A stretch of DNA of 64,000 nt, taken from NCBI GenBank assembly GCA_000621425.1, contig KK211275.1, forward strand, positions 722,523 through 786,522, read 5' to 3'. Of the stretch, positions 1 to 9,248 are shown in pieces (position 1 is the stretch's first letter; each line of letters starts with the position of its first letter). Position numbers and translations under genes: made by a program. Origin of the DNA: Lachnospiraceae bacterium AB2028. GTDB taxonomy: Bacteria; Bacillota; Clostridia; Lachnospirales; Lachnospiraceae. The notes beneath the pieces are model-generated. The model was not told the DNA's origin. It ran no database searches and saw only the letters and a list, made by a program, of their open reading frames with translations.

Positions 1-798
1 ATCCAGTTCTATGGTATATTCCTCATCATATACGGCATCGGCATCAGCTTCATAAACATTCCACTGACGTGTGGTATGCTCCTTAAGATAAGCAATGGTC
101 TTGTCATCTACAGGGAAGATACCGTTCTTTCCGCCGGCCTCTATTGCCATGTTTGCAATGGTGAAACGGTCATCCATTGAAAGGTACTGAATGCCATCGC
201 CAACAAATTCCATGGACTTGTAAAGCGCACCGTCCACGCCGATCATTCCGATGATGTGGAGTATGATGTCCTTACCTGATATCCACTTTGCAGGCTTGCC
301 GGTAAGATTGAACTTTATAGCAGACGGAACCTTGAACCACGCCTTGCCTGTAGACATTCCTGCTGCCATATCGGTAGAACCTACACCTGTTGAAAACGCG
401 CCTACCGCACCGTATGTACAGGTATGGGAATCAGCACCGATTATCACATCACCGGGAACTGTAAGACCTTTCTCCGGAAGCAGGGCATGCTCTATACCCA
501 TCTCACCCACTTCAAAATAATTGGTGATATCATTCTTTCTTGCAAACTCACGCACGCACTTGCAGTGCTCTGCAGACTTTATATCCTTATTCGGAACAAA
601 GTGGTCAGGCACAAGAGCAATCTTATCCTTGTTGAATACAGTCTGCTTTGAAAATTTATCCATCTCATGTATGGCTACGGGGCTTGTTATATCATTGCCC
701 AGTACCAGATCCAGGTCACACATGATAAGCTGTCCGGCTTCTACCTTATCTAAGCCTGCGCCGTGTGCAAGGATCTTCTGTGTCATTGTCATTCCCAT
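1..798 (-). CDS. leuC: 3-isopropylmalate dehydratase large subunit, 5' part (runs off the window)
   Basis: The first 266 codons are open to the left edge of the window, so the C-terminal part is missing. The protein would isomerise 2- to 3-isopropylmalate in leucine synthesis, using a [4Fe-4S] cluster and a small LeuD subunit. The aconitase-family signature [18 protein letters not shown] and the N-terminal [21 protein letters not shown] blocks are visible. The start at 798 is preceded by AGGAGG at good spacing. The close homologue homoaconitase (HacA) cannot be excluded from this half. A sigma-A-like promoter lies 70 bp upstream. No T-box or other leucine-responsive leader was recognised. Confidence 0.88.
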   Translation of the reverse strand, partial: MGMTMTQKILAHGAGLDKVEAGQLIMCDLDLVLGNDITSPVAIHEMDKFSKQTVFNKDKIALVPDHFVPNKDIKSAEHCKCVREFARKNDITNYFEVGEMGIEHALLPEKGLTVPGDVIIGADSHTCTYGAVGAFSTGVGSTDMAAGMSTGKAWFKVPSAIKFNLTGKPAKWISGKDIILHIIGMIGVDGALYKSMEFVGDGIQYLSMDDRFTIANMAIEAGGKNGIFPVDDKTIAYLKEHTTRQWNVYEADADAVYDEEYTIELD

Positions 799-867
799 TT
801 TGTACGAACCTCCTTAAAATTTTAAGTCAAAGGTGTTGATTCCAATAGCCTTTAGCATACAAAGCAT

Positions 868-896
868 ATTATAGTAAACATAAGTCAAAAAAACAA
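868..896 (-). promoter_or_regulatory. Promoter of leuC
   Basis: On the minus strand there is a perfect TATAAT (868-873), 17 nt from a weaker TTGTTT -35 (891-896). The -35 overlaps the T-tract of the terminator of the upstream gene, so the two transcription units are packed back to back. Confidence 0.6.
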
Positions 897-927
897 TAAT
901 CCGCTGGTATAAAGCAAAAGCCAGCGG
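887..927 (-). terminator. Intrinsic terminator of the NRPS-like gene
   Basis: Read on the minus strand, CCGCTGG pairs with CCAGCGG (921-927 with 901-907, 13-nt loop). ATTATTGTTTTTTT follows. It lies about 50 bp after the stop of the NRPS-like gene. Confidence 0.8.
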
Positions 928-978
928 CAGGCATATGCTCCACCGCCGGCATATAAATATACTAAACTACATTTTACA

Positions 979-3900
979 TTACTGCACAATCTTTACCGTA
1001 GTAGGCACCATATGCTTGCCCATACGCTCAGCCACAAAGTTCTGAAGTGCTTCCGTATCGATTTCCTTGTCTGTCTTTATATCCACAGCCTGATTGAAAG
1101 CATTGTTGGTACCATACTCAACATAAGCCTTTGTCTCCTTTACGCCGGGGAAGGTATTGCATAATTTCTCCAGTTCAAAGAGATTGGGATAAAATCTTCC
1201 TGTAAGGGACTCTCTGAGTATAACCCTTCCCGACTGATAGAGAGCTTCAACTTCGCCCTTAGGAGTGATCCTTGCCTCGATACCCGTATCATAAAGAGTT
1301 CCCGGCGAATACAGGCTCTCTATGGATTCAAGATCATCATCCGTCTTTACATCCAGGATGTAGAGCCTGCCCCATGCACCGTAAGGCTTTTTCTTACCAT
1401 GATCATCAAGGATGTACGGCTTAACCTCCGCATCATCAGCCAGACCCTTTACCAGCTGCATTCCCAGAGCTGAATTAAGCTTTCCTGCAGTAACTGTAAA
1501 GTGCTTGGGATAAAGCCTGGGGCTTAAATGGTACTTAAGACGCCTTGCTGACCGCTCCTCTGACATCGCAAAGATAACATTGTCCATTGCCTCCATGAAG
1601 ATAGCCAGCATCTCCCTGTCATAACGGTTCTCCCAGTACCTGAGCTCATATACATAACCGCCGTTCCTCTGATGTATCATCAGGTGGAAAGGAAGAGAGT
1701 CAAGCTGCAGGTGCATTGACTGGGCAGGTTCACCGCCGATCTGAGGTATGGTAAGGATGTCGCCCTGGTACTGGATGAACATCTCATCGTTATGCTGGGT
1801 AGCCATATGGCATTCCATTGTATGGAGTATCTGATCGGCATTACGCTTTACCATATCCTTTACTGTCTCATGAGGAACCCTCTTGTACCTAAAAAGATAT
1901 GTAACAAACAGACAGCCTGCAAGACGCATCCATCTGCCGTCTGTCCTTCCGCTGTGGATACTGGAGATAACAACATCGTCTCCCATACCCCAGAGACCAA
2001 CCAGATAGCTGAAAGCTGAAAGGAACACAGCATTTTCTGATACGCCGTATTCGTTACAGTAACCCTGGACTGTTTTTATATCCAGGCTCTTGAACTTACC
2101 GCTGAGTACCGCATTGTGGGCAGTATTAAGGTCATAGCTGTCCTTCTTCGCAAGGACATTCCTGTCCACCCTGTAATCCTTAAGGAAATCCTGATAGAAG
2201 GCAACATCCCTGTCCCTGATTCCCTTTGCTTCCCTGTCATACTCATCAAGTATGTACTCATAGTAAGTATAATCGGATTTCTTAACTTCCCTGCCAAGAT
2301 ACAGATTGCTTAAGTCCTCAAGCAGGATATTCATGGTCATTCCGTCGCCGATTATGTGCGCTACATCGAACAGAATGTACTTGCTGGAAGGTGTCTCGTA
2401 AAGTCCTATATGATAAAGCTTTTCACCCTTGGTATACATATAAGGAACAAGAAGGGTACGCCTCTTTTCCTCCCATTCCGCATCAGACATGGTCATGAAC
2501 TCTATGTCAATCTCACGATTGTCGTCACGGAAGTTTGCAAGCATTCCGTTTTCGCCGGGCTGTATCACATCCCTCAGCACAGGATGTATCTCAAAGAGCT
2601 TATATATCGCATCCTTCATCCTGTTCATATCGATCTTCTCATCAAGCTTAAAGAAGAAAGGAAGGTTTGCGGTGGTATTGCCTCTCATGACATAAGCAAA
2701 ATACATCTGGAGCTTTGTAAGGGGATATACTTCCCTTACCGTATAGTCCACGCTTCCGGCACTGTCCTTTTCTGCCTTAAGCATTGCAAGCTTCTCTACC
2801 GTAGGATTTGCCATGAGTTCCGTAAGAGTCATGGAGAAATCACATTTTTCCTGCAGTTCCGTCAGAAGCATTATGCTGGCAAAGGAATCAAGTCCGCAGG
2901 TGAAAAGGTCTGAATCAATGCCGAACCTCTTATGTGCCAGGCAGTGAGCGCAGGCATCGTAGATCATCTTCTGGTCTTCGTTCTCCGGAAGCTTAACTTC
3001 AATATCGGATTTCTTCCTTGCCGCCCTTTCCTTTTCGAATTCTCCGCGGATTATCTTCTTGGAGCTGGTCTTTAAGAAAGGCACCTTTCTCATGGATGTC
3101 CTTAAGATACGCTTGTAGTTAGGAAGTGTCTCATTTACACGCTTTACCACATTCTCAAGCTCTGCAAGTACATCCTGCACGCCCATGCTCTCGGCGTATT
3201 TGAAATTAGGATAAATCTCGCACTGCAGCACATCATCCTCGCCGAATACAAGTATCTCCTGTACAAGCGGCTCGGTTGCAAAGAGGCCTTCAAGTTCCTC
3301 AGGCGCTACATTTTCACCGTTGCTTAAAACGATAAGGTTCTTGATACGGCCTGTCAGATAGATAAAGCCTTCTTCATCCACATAGCCCGCATCACCGGTC
3401 TTAAGCCAGCCGTCCTCTGTAAATGTAGCCTTTGTAAGCTCAGGCTCGTTGTAATATCCCTTCATGACAGAGGGGCTCTTTACCTGCAGCTCGCCGTTCT
3501 GTACACGCACTTCACATCTCTTTACCACCTTGCCGGCACTGGTCACTTTATCAGGTCTCTTATAATCCGGGGATGAGATCAGGGGCGCACATTCCGACAT
3601 TCCGTAGCCCTGGCCTATAAGGACTCCAGCATCCACATATTTAAGTGCAAGGTCAGCCGGGAGTCCGCCTCCGCCGCATACAAGCCTGTTCAGATTCTTG
3701 CCGTATACCATATGGATCAGATCCCTTGGCGTAAGCGCGCTGTCCTGCTCAGCCATAAGGACGATCTTGTTATACAGGGCCTTTGCTATCATGGGCACCA
3801 TATGTATTACAGTGGGTTCAAACACCAAAAGGTGCTTTGCAAGCATTGAAAGCTGGCCGTTAAGCGCAATAGTCGCACCTACGGAAAGACCGATAAGGAA

Positions 3901-4623
3901 ATCGCAGTTAATTGCAAAAACATGATGTATGGGAAGTACATTTAAATAAACTATCTCTCCTGGGGGCTCAGGCACTACCTGGGAGAATACATTATCCGTA
4001 AGATTGCCGTTGGTGAGCATTACGCCTTTGCTCTTTCCGCTGGTTCCGGATGTGAAAAGTATCATAGCAAGGTCATCAGGGGATACGGAATCTTCGTCCC
4101 CATCCATTGCCCATGATGAAGCTGAAAAACGGCTGTCACGGAGAATGTCATTAAGACTCTTTACGCTTTTTACGGACTGAAGCGAATAGTATTCCTTAAC
4201 ATCAGGACACATATCCTTTACAGCAGAAACAAGGGGTTCATATTCCCAGTCGTAAAAAAGCACATCCACATCTGACCTTATCAGGCTGTCAGCAAGATGA
4301 TCCTTGTCCATTTGGACATCAAGGGGCACGACCACATTACCGGAGCCCATTACGCCCAGAAGAACCGGCAGGTAATGATAGCTTGATGAACCGAAAAGAG
4401 CTATATTAACAGCCCTTCCCAGCGCAGTACGCATCCTGTTTGCGTAAGAACCCACGATCCTGCAGAGTCCCGCAAACTTCTCATAACTGATGTCATATAT
4501 CAGGTCATTGTACTCATATCGCAGATAAGCCCTGGCCGTAAATTCGGCAGCAGACTTGTCTATCATGTCCCTGATGGTCTTTGTGTCTTCGTAGGTTAAC
4601 GCAGTATATTCTTTTTCAGCCAT
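979..4623 (-). CDS. NRPS-like protein: adenylation, carrier, condensation, partial second adenylation domain
   Basis: This 1214-residue protein probably activates a carboxylic or amino acid as an adenylate, loads it on its own carrier and condenses it. The adenylation domain (about 25-535) shows ILFTSGTSGKSKG (188-200), GYGMSECAP (339-347), LKTGDAGYVDEEGF (407-420) and a late lysine in TSSKKIIRG. The carrier has CGLDSFAS with the phosphopantetheine serine near 580. The condensation domain (about 630-1080) carries AHIIGDG (755-761), keeping the second His of HHxxxDG. The last roughly 150 residues read like the A6-A9 part of another adenylation domain (PYILDDHGK, LYDTGIEARITPKGEVE, ERMGKHMVP) but stop before the catalytic A10 lysine. 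There is no thioesterase and no phosphopantetheinyl transferase nearby. A GGGGG ribosome site precedes the start. The substrate is unknown. Confidence 0.85.
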   Translation of the reverse strand: MAEKEYTALTYEDTKTIRDMIDKSAAEFTARAYLRYEYNDLIYDISYEKFAGLCRIVGSYANRMRTALGRAVNIALFGSSSYHYLPVLLGVMGSGNVVVPLDVQMDKDHLADSLIRSDVDVLFYDWEYEPLVSAVKDMCPDVKEYYSLQSVKSVKSLNDILRDSRFSASSWAMDGDEDSVSPDDLAMILFTSGTSGKSKGVMLTNGNLTDNVFSQVVPEPPGEIVYLNVLPIHHVFAINCDFLIGLSVGATIALNGQLSMLAKHLLVFEPTVIHMVPMIAKALYNKIVLMAEQDSALTPRDLIHMVYGKNLNRLVCGGGGLPADLALKYVDAGVLIGQGYGMSECAPLISSPDYKRPDKVTSAGKVVKRCEVRVQNGELQVKSPSVMKGYYNEPELTKATFTEDGWLKTGDAGYVDEEGFIYLTGRIKNLIVLSNGENVAPEELEGLFATEPLVQEILVFGEDDVLQCEIYPNFKYAESMGVQDVLAELENVVKRVNETLPNYKRILRTSMRKVPFLKTSSKKIIRGEFEKERAARKKSDIEVKLPENEDQKMIYDACAHCLAHKRFGIDSDLFTCGLDSFASIMLLTELQEKCDFSMTLTELMANPTVEKLAMLKAEKDSAGSVDYTVREVYPLTKLQMYFAYVMRGNTTANLPFFFKLDEKIDMNRMKDAIYKLFEIHPVLRDVIQPGENGMLANFRDDNREIDIEFMTMSDAEWEEKRRTLLVPYMYTKGEKLYHIGLYETPSSKYILFDVAHIIGDGMTMNILLEDLSNLYLGREVKKSDYTYYEYILDEYDREAKGIRDRDVAFYQDFLKDYRVDRNVLAKKDSYDLNTAHNAVLSGKFKSLDIKTVQGYCNEYGVSENAVFLSAFSYLVGLWGMGDDVVISSIHSGRTDGRWMRLAGCLFVTYLFRYKRVPHETVKDMVKRNADQILHTMECHMATQHNDEMFIQYQGDILTIPQIGGEPAQSMHLQLDSLPFHLMIHQRNGGYVYELRYWENRYDREMLAIFMEAMDNVIFAMSEERSARRLKYHLSPRLYPKHFTVTAGKLNSALGMQLVKGLADDAEVKPYILDDHGKKKPYGAWGRLYILDVKTDDDLESIESLYSPGTLYDTGIEARITPKGEVEALYQSGRVILRESLTGRFYPNLFELEKLCNTFPGVKETKAYVEYGTNNAFNQAVDIKTDKEIDTEALQNFVAERMGKHMVPTTVKIVQ

Positions 4624-4711
4624 AATTTCCCCCTTTTTTTAATTTGCTGATCCAATATGTCCTACAATGCCCGATCCATAATGTCATATACCGAATTCGT
4701 TTACTTGGTAC

Positions 4712-4740
4712 TTGTAATCACAAATAAAAGTATATATTAT
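4712..4740 (+). promoter_or_regulatory. Promoter of the esterase gene
   Basis: TTGTAA (4712-4717) is followed after 17 nt by TATTAT (4735-4740). It lies about 48 bp before the esterase start, in the divergent region shared with the NRPS-like gene. No convincing minus-strand promoter was found there. Confidence 0.5.
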
Positions 4741-4787
4741 CTTACAGGGAAAAAACAATAACAAATTACTTTGATTTTCAAAATATT

Positions 4788-5753
4788 ATGACAAAAAGAA
4801 ACTCAAAAAAAACAAATTCAACACTGGCGATACATCCTGATTTTCAAAAGCTTAAAGGGATACCTGTTCCGAAAACGCTTTCCCAGGTCAGGAGCATACA
4901 ACTGCTTTTCCACAGACGGATGCACAGGGAAAGATCTACGGAAGATTTTGATGTAAAGCGCATCAGACTAAGATCCGCCTTTTCACAGAAAAAAGAGATA
5001 AGGACACTTATCTACTCTTCAAAGAATCTTGCACCGGATGAGAACGCACCCTGCCTGTACTTCATACACGGCGGAGCCTTCCTGCTTCCGGCCCTGCCCT
5101 ATCACTACCGTTTTGCAAGGCTTGTTGCAAAAAGCTTACGCTGCAGGGTGGTAATGCCCATGTATGACCTTGCCCCCTACCAGGTGCCACCCATACAGCA
5201 GGAGGAAATATTTGAAATCTATAAACGGCTAATCAACGAGCCAGACCATTTCCATATCGATCCTAAGCGAATCATCGTAGCCGGCGACAGCGCAGGCGGC
5301 ACTCTTGCGGCAGCACTCTGCCTCATGGCCAGGGACCGCAATATTCCCATGCCCTTAGCACAGGCCCTGTTCTATCCGAGTCTTGATGTTCGTCTTGAAA
5401 CTGAATCAATGAAGAAATATATTGACGTGCCGGTATGCAATGCCGAATCCATAAAGGCATATTATGTGCTCTGCCATCCTGAGCGTTACCACGGAAGCAA
5501 CGACTACCGCTCTCCTGTAGAAGCAGCATCTTTAAAAGGACTGCCGGATACATACATTGAAACAGCTGAATTTGACGCCCTACATGATGACGGCATAGCA
5601 TATGCAAAAAGACTTAAAGAAGAAGGCTGCAGTGTTGTACTTAATGACACCAAAGGAACCGTGCATGCCTTTGAGATGGCAAAGAACAGCGAGATCACAA
5701 AGGCAATCCTCCATCAGCGGATAGAGTTCATGCGCGGCATATTAGGGGGATAA
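4788..5753 (+). CDS. Alpha/beta hydrolase, HSL/acetyl-esterase family
   Basis: A 321-residue cytoplasmic esterase or lipase of the hormone-sensitive-lipase class; it has no signal peptide. The oxyanion motif HGGAF is near residue 94. The nucleophile elbow AGDSAGG puts the catalytic Ser at 168. A C-terminal Asp (TAEFDALHDDG) and His (GTVHAFE) complete the triad. The start lacks a clear Shine-Dalgarno sequence; the ATG at 4788 is the first in frame after the promoter. It is divergent from the NRPS-like gene. Hydrolysis or release of that enzyme's product is possible but only suggested by proximity. Confidence 0.85.
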   Translation: MTKRNSKKTNSTLAIHPDFQKLKGIPVPKTLSQVRSIQLLFHRRMHRERSTEDFDVKRIRLRSAFSQKKEIRTLIYSSKNLAPDENAPCLYFIHGGAFLLPALPYHYRFARLVAKSLRCRVVMPMYDLAPYQVPPIQQEEIFEIYKRLINEPDHFHIDPKRIIVAGDSAGGTLAAALCLMARDRNIPMPLAQALFYPSLDVRLETESMKKYIDVPVCNAESIKAYYVLCHPERYHGSNDYRSPVEAASLKGLPDTYIETAEFDALHDDGIAYAKRLKEEGCSVVLNDTKGTVHAFEMAKNSEITKAILHQRIEFMRGILGG

Positions 5754-5763
5754 GCTCGCTTTC

Positions 5764-5919
5764 TTAGTTTCTCACCTGCGACATTTCACCAACATCACAT
5801 GTTTCGATATATCCGCTTATACGCTTTAAGTCTGCCATCGCAAAGTGACAGCTAGCCACATTAGGCTGAAGAATTGTGATATCCGTACCTTCTTCCAGCA
5901 CTGTTGTAAATTTTACCAT
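5764..5919 (-). CDS. Possible small protein of 51 residues
   Basis: An open frame begins with MVKFTTVLEEGTDITIL and ends with GEMSQVRN. The composition is protein-like, but no family was recognised. There is no Shine-Dalgarno sequence. A TATAAT lies only 5 nt before the ATG, without a good -35, so either this is leaderless or the frame is a gene remnant. It follows the DUF3592-like gene on the same strand by 60 bp and could also be its 3' untranslated region. Confidence 0.3.
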   Translation of the reverse strand: MVKFTTVLEEGTDITILQPNVASCHFAMADLKRISGYIETCDVGEMSQVRN

Positions 5920-5978
5920 AGATAATTATACACAAAACCTATTTTTATGCTTTGTAAAAATATATTCATGTATAAACA

Positions 5979-7295
5979 TCACTGCTTATCGTTTATGTAT
6001 GCCCCATGGCTGCCTGCATACTGTATCTCCCCCGGCTTTGCATAAGTAAAAATGCTTTTATAGCCGTAGTCAGCCTCTTCAGTATCATCTGACAGCGTGT
6101 AAAATATCTCTATGCTTCCCCCGGCATCAAGCATATCATCCTTATCGATCCGGAGCGCATAAGCCCCTTCGTCATCAAAATACAATATCATATCATCATC
6201 TTCCGTTTCAATTTCTTTTATTGTAACGGTCTCGTAATACCATTCCTTTCCGTTTATGGATGATGCATATGTTTCCTCAATCCATTCATCCGTGATCTGC
6301 GGCGATGAGGGTTCAGCCGCAGCCGGTTCATCCGAATTCATCCGTTCAATAAGCGGATTCCATTCCACCTGCACTTCATTATCAGCCACATTGCCTGCCA
6401 GAGAGTACCACGCCAGGCCTGATCCTACAGCAGTAAACATGGCTGCCATTATAAGCATGAGGACAAATCTTGCTGTCGAGCCTGTCTCGGGCGAAAAAAC
6501 ATTTGAGGGGTTCTTAGGATCTATCTTTATGGTAGTGACAGTTTCGTACGGGATATCTGATTCCGTTCCCAGCGGAAACACATCATACAGCGATTCGTAT
6601 TTCATGCCGTTATAAGAATATTCAAAGACAGGCGAAGTATATATATATGTGAACCCCGAATGGTGGCCGCCGCCGTTAGCAGAATTATCATAATCAACAA
6701 AACGCACATACCCCGTACATCTGGCCGCAACCGCTTCCCTGTAGATAATCCTTCCTGAAAGCATGTCGATAAGAGCTGTTGCCAGGAGCCAAAGCCCCGA
6801 CATTCCAAAAGCGACTGAGATTATCCACACAAAAAGCTCAGCATCGAGAAACCTTCCGCGCATGGCGATCAGCGCGATTATGGCTGAACAGGTACAAACC
6901 AGATATACTCCTGTGACCCTTGTCTTTGGAAGTGCATTTGCCGTATTGAAAGGCATGGACGCCTGGCCGAACAGCATAAGGATACCTGCCATCAAAAAGA
7001 GACCTGAGAAAATGTAACCCAGCAATACCAGATTCTTCATCACCGCACATGCGATCACGGCAATCATTCCGCCAATAAATATAACACCCAGGATTACGCC
7101 GAAGATTTTCTTTAACGGAGATTCTTTCTCGTCCATCAGGGTACCGTTCATCATGCTGTTCAGTTTCTTTATGTCTGCGGTAAGCATGGACTGTGAAAAA
7201 TCATTATGATCCTGCATGAGTCTGTCGCAGGTCGCACTGTCGATTTTCTGGTCGGTACTGAATTTAAGCCTTGCAAAATCCCTGTTATAACGCAT
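5979..7295 (-). CDS. Multi-spanning membrane protein with DUF3592-like region
   Basis: The chosen start (MRYNRDFARLKF) has GGGAGG 6 nt upstream; an earlier in-frame start would overlap the next gene's end region and lacks such a site. The 438-residue protein begins with about 75 soluble residues, then has four hydrophobic helices. A roughly 80-residue segment follows in which a Tyr-rich stretch (PVFEYSYNGMKYES) leads to IKIDPKNPSNVF, the G..v.I.YDP.nP pattern of DUF3592. After a fifth helix comes a C-terminal soluble domain of about 110 residues that is probably external. Function is unknown. It is transcribed in the same direction as mntP, 73 bp after it. Confidence 0.7.
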   Translation of the reverse strand: MRYNRDFARLKFSTDQKIDSATCDRLMQDHNDFSQSMLTADIKKLNSMMNGTLMDEKESPLKKIFGVILGVIFIGGMIAVIACAVMKNLVLLGYIFSGLFLMAGILMLFGQASMPFNTANALPKTRVTGVYLVCTCSAIIALIAMRGRFLDAELFVWIISVAFGMSGLWLLATALIDMLSGRIIYREAVAARCTGYVRFVDYDNSANGGGHHSGFTYIYTSPVFEYSYNGMKYESLYDVFPLGTESDIPYETVTTIKIDPKNPSNVFSPETGSTARFVLMLIMAAMFTAVGSGLAWYSLAGNVADNEVQVEWNPLIERMNSDEPAAAEPSSPQITDEWIEETYASSINGKEWYYETVTIKEIETEDDDMILYFDDEGAYALRIDKDDMLDAGGSIEIFYTLSDDTEEADYGYKSIFTYAKPGEIQYAGSHGAYINDKQ

Positions 7296-7368
7296 TTCTT
7301 CCTCCCTTGAATCAATTCTATAGCCTTTATTCTCCCAGGTCAAAACCAGGAGAATAAACAAACACCTG

Positions 7369-7986
7369 TCACCTGCCGGTCAGCATGGAAAGAACAAGCG
7401 CAATCACACCGTAATGCTCAAGCAGAATCTTTATGCCTATAAGCAGCAATACGATTCCGCCGGCAGCCTCGGCACCGGACTTATATTTTGTCCCAAAAAC
7501 GCTCCCTATGCGTACCCCTGCCGCCGAAATAAGGAAAGTTGTAATAAGGATCAAAACACATGCAACCGCTGTATTAATTAATTCGGATGCATTCAGGATT
7601 TTTACCGGAACCGCTACAAAGGTAATGCCTACAGCAAGCGCATCTATGGATGTTGCAACAGCCATCATGAACATAGTCTTTATTCCAAATCCGGGTTCCG
7701 TTTCCTCCTCTTCTTTTGATAATGCCTCTTTAAGCATATTTATACCAATAACTGCCAGAAGAAAGAATGCAAGCCAGGGGGCTATCTTATTTATGATCAC
7801 TTCGAACCGGCTGCCAAGCAAAAAGCCTACGAACGGCATGAGACCCTGGAACCCGCCAAACCAGATACCGCATATAGCACACTCCTTCACCGTTATCTTC
7901 TTGGTTGCAAGCCCCTTGCATATTGACACTGCAAAGGCATCCATGGAAAGGCCGACTGCAAGCATCATTAGTTCTATTAAGCCCAT
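7369..7986 (-). CDS. mntP: Manganese exporter MntP
   Basis: This 205-residue integral membrane protein exports Mn2+ in the MntP (DUF204) family. Six hydrophobic segments are visible. The two halves carry the paired acidic signatures LSMDAFAVSICKG and TSIDALAVG, which bind metal in the family. The start MGLIELMML has GGAGG 7 nt upstream. The longer frame reaching 8091 begins inside the riboswitch and is not real. The yybP-ykoY riboswitch in the leader supports Mn2+ as the substrate and inducer. Confidence 0.93.
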   Translation of the reverse strand: MGLIELMMLAVGLSMDAFAVSICKGLATKKITVKECAICGIWFGGFQGLMPFVGFLLGSRFEVIINKIAPWLAFFLLAVIGINMLKEALSKEEEETEPGFGIKTMFMMAVATSIDALAVGITFVAVPVKILNASELINTAVACVLILITTFLISAAGVRIGSVFGTKYKSGAEAAGGIVLLLIGIKILLEHYGVIALVLSMLTGR

Positions 7987-7998
7987 GATATTTCCTCC

Positions 7999-8165
7999 AT
8001 AAATAAAAATAACCGCTTTATTCAAAGCGGTGTACATCTGATGAATATAGCCCACGCACAGCCGCTTACCGGTTGCACATGAGTCTCGCAATTTAAAGTA
8101 AGCCAGGTTCTTATAACCATTATGTTGACTTACTGCGCAGGCGCTTGCTACTCCCTCACTGCCAT
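7999..8165 (-). ncRNA. yybP-ykoY manganese riboswitch with terminator
   Basis: The mntP leader shows the family's conserved parts in order on the minus strand: GGGAGTAGC (near 8148-8155), GTAAGTCAACATAATGG, GCGAGACTCATG (8078-8089), then ACCGGTAAGCGG. A perfect terminator hairpin follows, ACCGCTTT/AAAGCGGT (8012-8031) with TATTTTTATTT. In this family Mn2+ docks the two loops and prevents termination, so excess manganese would switch mntP on. The ribosome site follows directly after the terminator. Confidence 0.9.
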
Positions 8166-8168
8166 TTC

Positions 8169-8198
8169 AGTCTATCATTGCGCATTTTCGTTAGTCAA
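8169..8198 (-). promoter_or_regulatory. Promoter of the riboswitch-mntP transcript
   Basis: TTGACT (8193-8198) and TAGACT (8169-8174) are separated by 18 nt on the minus strand. The predicted transcript begins just upstream of the riboswitch aptamer. Confidence 0.6.
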
Positions 8199-8252
8199 TT
8201 AAAACATCAAATAGTCTATGCTAACGCCTATAAATATCACAGTTCCTTACTA

Positions 8253-8288
8253 ATGGCTATCACCTAATGATTATGTTAAAATAGCCAT
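8253..8288 (+). promoter_or_regulatory. Extended -10 promoter and inverted repeat before the asparaginase gene
   Basis: TGTTAAAAT (TAAAAT at 8277-8282 with an upstream TG) lies only 6 nt before the ATG at 8289, with no ribosome binding site. It is flanked by an exact 8-bp inverted repeat, ATGGCTAT (8253-8260) and ATAGCCAT (8281-8288). A protein bound to this repeat would cover the promoter, so it may be an operator. The -35 is poor. Confidence 0.45.
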
Positions 8289-9248
8289 ATGAACATACTT
8301 TTTATTTTCACAGGCGGAACAATAGGCAGCCGCACAAAGGATGACATCATTTCCACCGATCCGGAAATCTCTTACAGGCTGATAGACAGCTATAAACAGA
8401 TACATGGCATCGACTTTTCTTTTGATGCCGTTTCTCCATATATTATACTCAGCGAAAACAATGACGGCGCTCATATAAAGCTTTTGTCGGACACCGTAAA
8501 TGACGCCCTTGCATCAGACAGATATGACGGCATCATAATTGCCCACGGAACAGATACGCTTTTATTTTCAGCAGATATAATTTCATTGCTTACACCGGCA
8601 GACAGCATTCCCATATGCTTTGTATCATCAGCCTATCCTCCGGAAGACCCCAGGGCCAATGCCCTGGACAATCTTCATGCTGCCGTAAATATAATAAAAT
8701 CCGGAAAATTTTCCGGCACAGTAGTTCCCTACAGGAACCATGACAATTCTGTTTATATACACAGGCCTATATACCTTCTGGAAGCACAGCCATTTAACGA
8801 CGAGCTGTTCTCATTAAAAACCAGGCATATGGCTGTTTGGGATAATGAGGCTTTCGTCTTCAGCAATGAATACGATACTGCACGCTATATTTCAGACCTT
8901 TCATCATTAAGGCAGCTGACTGACACTCCGGTCAGCACCGCCGGTCTTACAGAGGATAACAGGCATATACTCCATGTCAGGCCTTTCCCCGGCATGGTTT
9001 ATCCGGATATACCTGACTGTATCAGTTACATACTCCATGAAAGCTTCCACTCCGGAACTATCAATACCGTATCCGAAAATGCAAAAGATTTTTTCCGGGA
9101 AGCATTCCAAAGGAATATCCCCGTATACCTGACCGGAGTTTACGGTGGGGCATCCTACGAAAGCACAAAAGAATTTGAAAACCTGCATATAAACACCGTC
9201 AGTGAAATCTCCCCCACGGCGGTTTACTGCCGGCTGATGCTTGGGTGA
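8289..9248 (+). CDS. L-asparaginase family amidohydrolase
   Basis: A 319-residue asparaginase/glutaminase-fold protein that would hydrolyse asparagine to aspartate and ammonia. The two threonine motifs are clear: FTGGTIGS at the N-terminus and AHGTDTLLFSADI around residue 96. A C-terminal domain ends near GVYGGASYEST. It has no signal peptide, which favours a cytoplasmic (type I-like) enzyme. The start directly follows the inverted repeat without a Shine-Dalgarno sequence, so the mRNA is probably leaderless. It stands alone between mntP (divergent) and pncB. Confidence 0.85.
   Translation: MNILFIFTGGTIGSRTKDDIISTDPEISYRLIDSYKQIHGIDFSFDAVSPYIILSENNDGAHIKLLSDTVNDALASDRYDGIIIAHGTDTLLFSADIISLLTPADSIPICFVSSAYPPEDPRANALDNLHAAVNIIKSGKFSGTVVPYRNHDNSVYIHRPIYLLEAQPFNDELFSLKTRHMAVWDNEAFVFSNEYDTARYISDLSSLRQLTDTPVSTAGLTEDNRHILHVRPFPGMVYPDIPDCISYILHESFHSGTINTVSENAKDFFREAFQRNIPVYLTGVYGGASYESTKEFENLHINTVSEISPTAVYCRLMLG

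Noticed and set aside
7987-8091. N-terminal extension of MntP by 35 residues
   Set aside because: The extension is the riboswitch and terminator sequence; the ATG at 7986 has a strong ribosome site and the canonical MntP N-terminus.
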